Translations under genes and position numbers: made by a program
Assembly: GCA_031283905.1 (NCBI GenBank)
Contig: JAITAW010000003.1
Location: 1 to 14,408, forward strand
Source of the DNA: Treponema sp.
GTDB taxonomy: Bacteria; Spirochaetota; Spirochaetia; Treponematales; Breznakiellaceae
Direction of reading: 5' to 3'
Length of the DNA stretch: 14,408 nucleotides
Notes under the pieces: model-generated
What the model was told of the DNA's origin: nothing
The model's database searches: none
Seen by the model: only the letters and a program-made list of their open reading frames with translations
Shown here: piece after piece, positions 14,149-14,408 of the stretch
Layout of the letters: the number at the start of each line of letters is the position of its first letter
Position numbering within the stretch: the stretch's first letter is position 1

Positions 14149-14364
14149 ATGCCATTAGTGTATTCAAAGAGGGGAGAAGAGGTCGTAGTCAAACGGATAA
14201 GCGGGTCCGAAACCGTACGGAAACGGCTGGAAAGCCTGGGCTTTACCGTCGGCGGTATGGTAACGGTCGTGTCCGATCTGGCGGGAAACCTTATCGTTAT
14301 GGTAAAAGATTCCCGAATCGCCTTGAACCGGGAATTGGCGCATCACATTTTTGTATCGGTCTGA
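14149..14364 (+). CDS. feoA: FeoA-like ferrous iron transport accessory protein
   Basis: FeoA is a small SH3-like cytoplasmic protein that supports the FeoB ferrous-iron transporter. The 71-residue product has the usual size and pattern: an N-terminal beta part (EEVVVKRISGSETVRKRLES), LGFTVGGMVTVVSD, NLIVMVKDSRIALNRELAHHI. The last segment is the typical FeoA end with Arg-Ile-Ala-Leu. AGGAGG lies 7 bases before the ATG. A feoB or second feoA would be expected to the right, outside the window. Its presence fits the flavodoxin/DUF3793/DUF2325 genes upstream. Confidence 0.92.
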   Translation: MPLVYSKRGEEVVVKRISGSETVRKRLESLGFTVGGMVTVVSDLAGNLIVMVKDSRIALNRELAHHIFVSV

Positions 14365-14408
14365 CATGGAGCGGGTTTATCCCGCCATTGTAGAAGCGTC
14401 TGTCCGCA

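Noticed and set aside
14366..14408. A possible new CDS starting right after feoA (MERVYPAIVEASVR...)
   Set aside because: It has no ribosome binding site and does not resemble FeoB or FeoA. The ATG lies in a hairpin (GCGGG-TTTAT-CCCGC). There is too little sequence to judge.

Overview
The window looks like a chromosomal piece of a moderately GC-rich spirochaete, most plausibly a Treponema-like host-associated lineage. This is inferred from the gene set: a LolA / RodZ-like / RimO operon, a LysM envelope protein with a degenerate M23 domain, a CYTH protein, a small beta-barrel-type outer-membrane protein, and an anaerobe-type iron/flavodoxin module. No rRNA, tRNA, transposase or integrase was seen.

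Left part (1-4700, minus strand). A gene running off the left edge has its reading frame closed by an in-frame TAA near its apparent start, so it may be decayed. A good sigma70-type promoter lies upstream of it. Then come three closely packed minus-strand genes: lolA-like (3658-2990), a RodZ-like helix-turn-helix membrane protein (2977-1880) and rimO (1844-516). A separate LysM / dead-M23 protein (4700-3795) starts with TTG.

Middle part (4838-8580, plus strand). A CYTH triphosphate-binding protein is divergent from the LysM gene. About 560 bases without a convincing gene follow. An outer-membrane protein then has a near-consensus promoter and a perfect 10-bp dyad over its -10/start region. 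Next are a DUF3793 protein, about 370 bases dense in inverted repeats (including two related CTTTCCCAAAAC-type hairpins), a short-chain flavodoxin and a DUF2325 protein. DUF3793, flavodoxin and DUF2325 genes commonly travel with ferrous-iron (Feo) genes in anaerobes, and a FeoA gene lies at the right end of this window.

Right part (8577-14408, plus strand). The DUF2325 gene overlaps a fused membrane-ATPase ABC half-transporter by an ATGA. That gene overlaps a small SAM methyltransferase with an altered motif I and an apparent internal deletion, followed by a second ABC half-transporter. The two half-transporters look like partners of one heterodimer. A 253-bp array of eleven exact 23-bp units follows, each holding a 14-16 nt palindrome. 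The palindromes fall into two blocks whose arms differ by paired (compensatory) substitutions. This array is the most unusual structure in the window. It sits directly ahead of an LCM-type methyltransferase gene. A solitary 32-nt sequence resembling a type I-C CRISPR repeat lies just before feoA.

Taken together, 6842-14364 reads as a candidate iron- or small-molecule-related accessory locus: flavodoxin, DUF3793, DUF2325, an ABC pair, two methyltransferases and FeoA. Its transported substrate cannot be told from the sequence.
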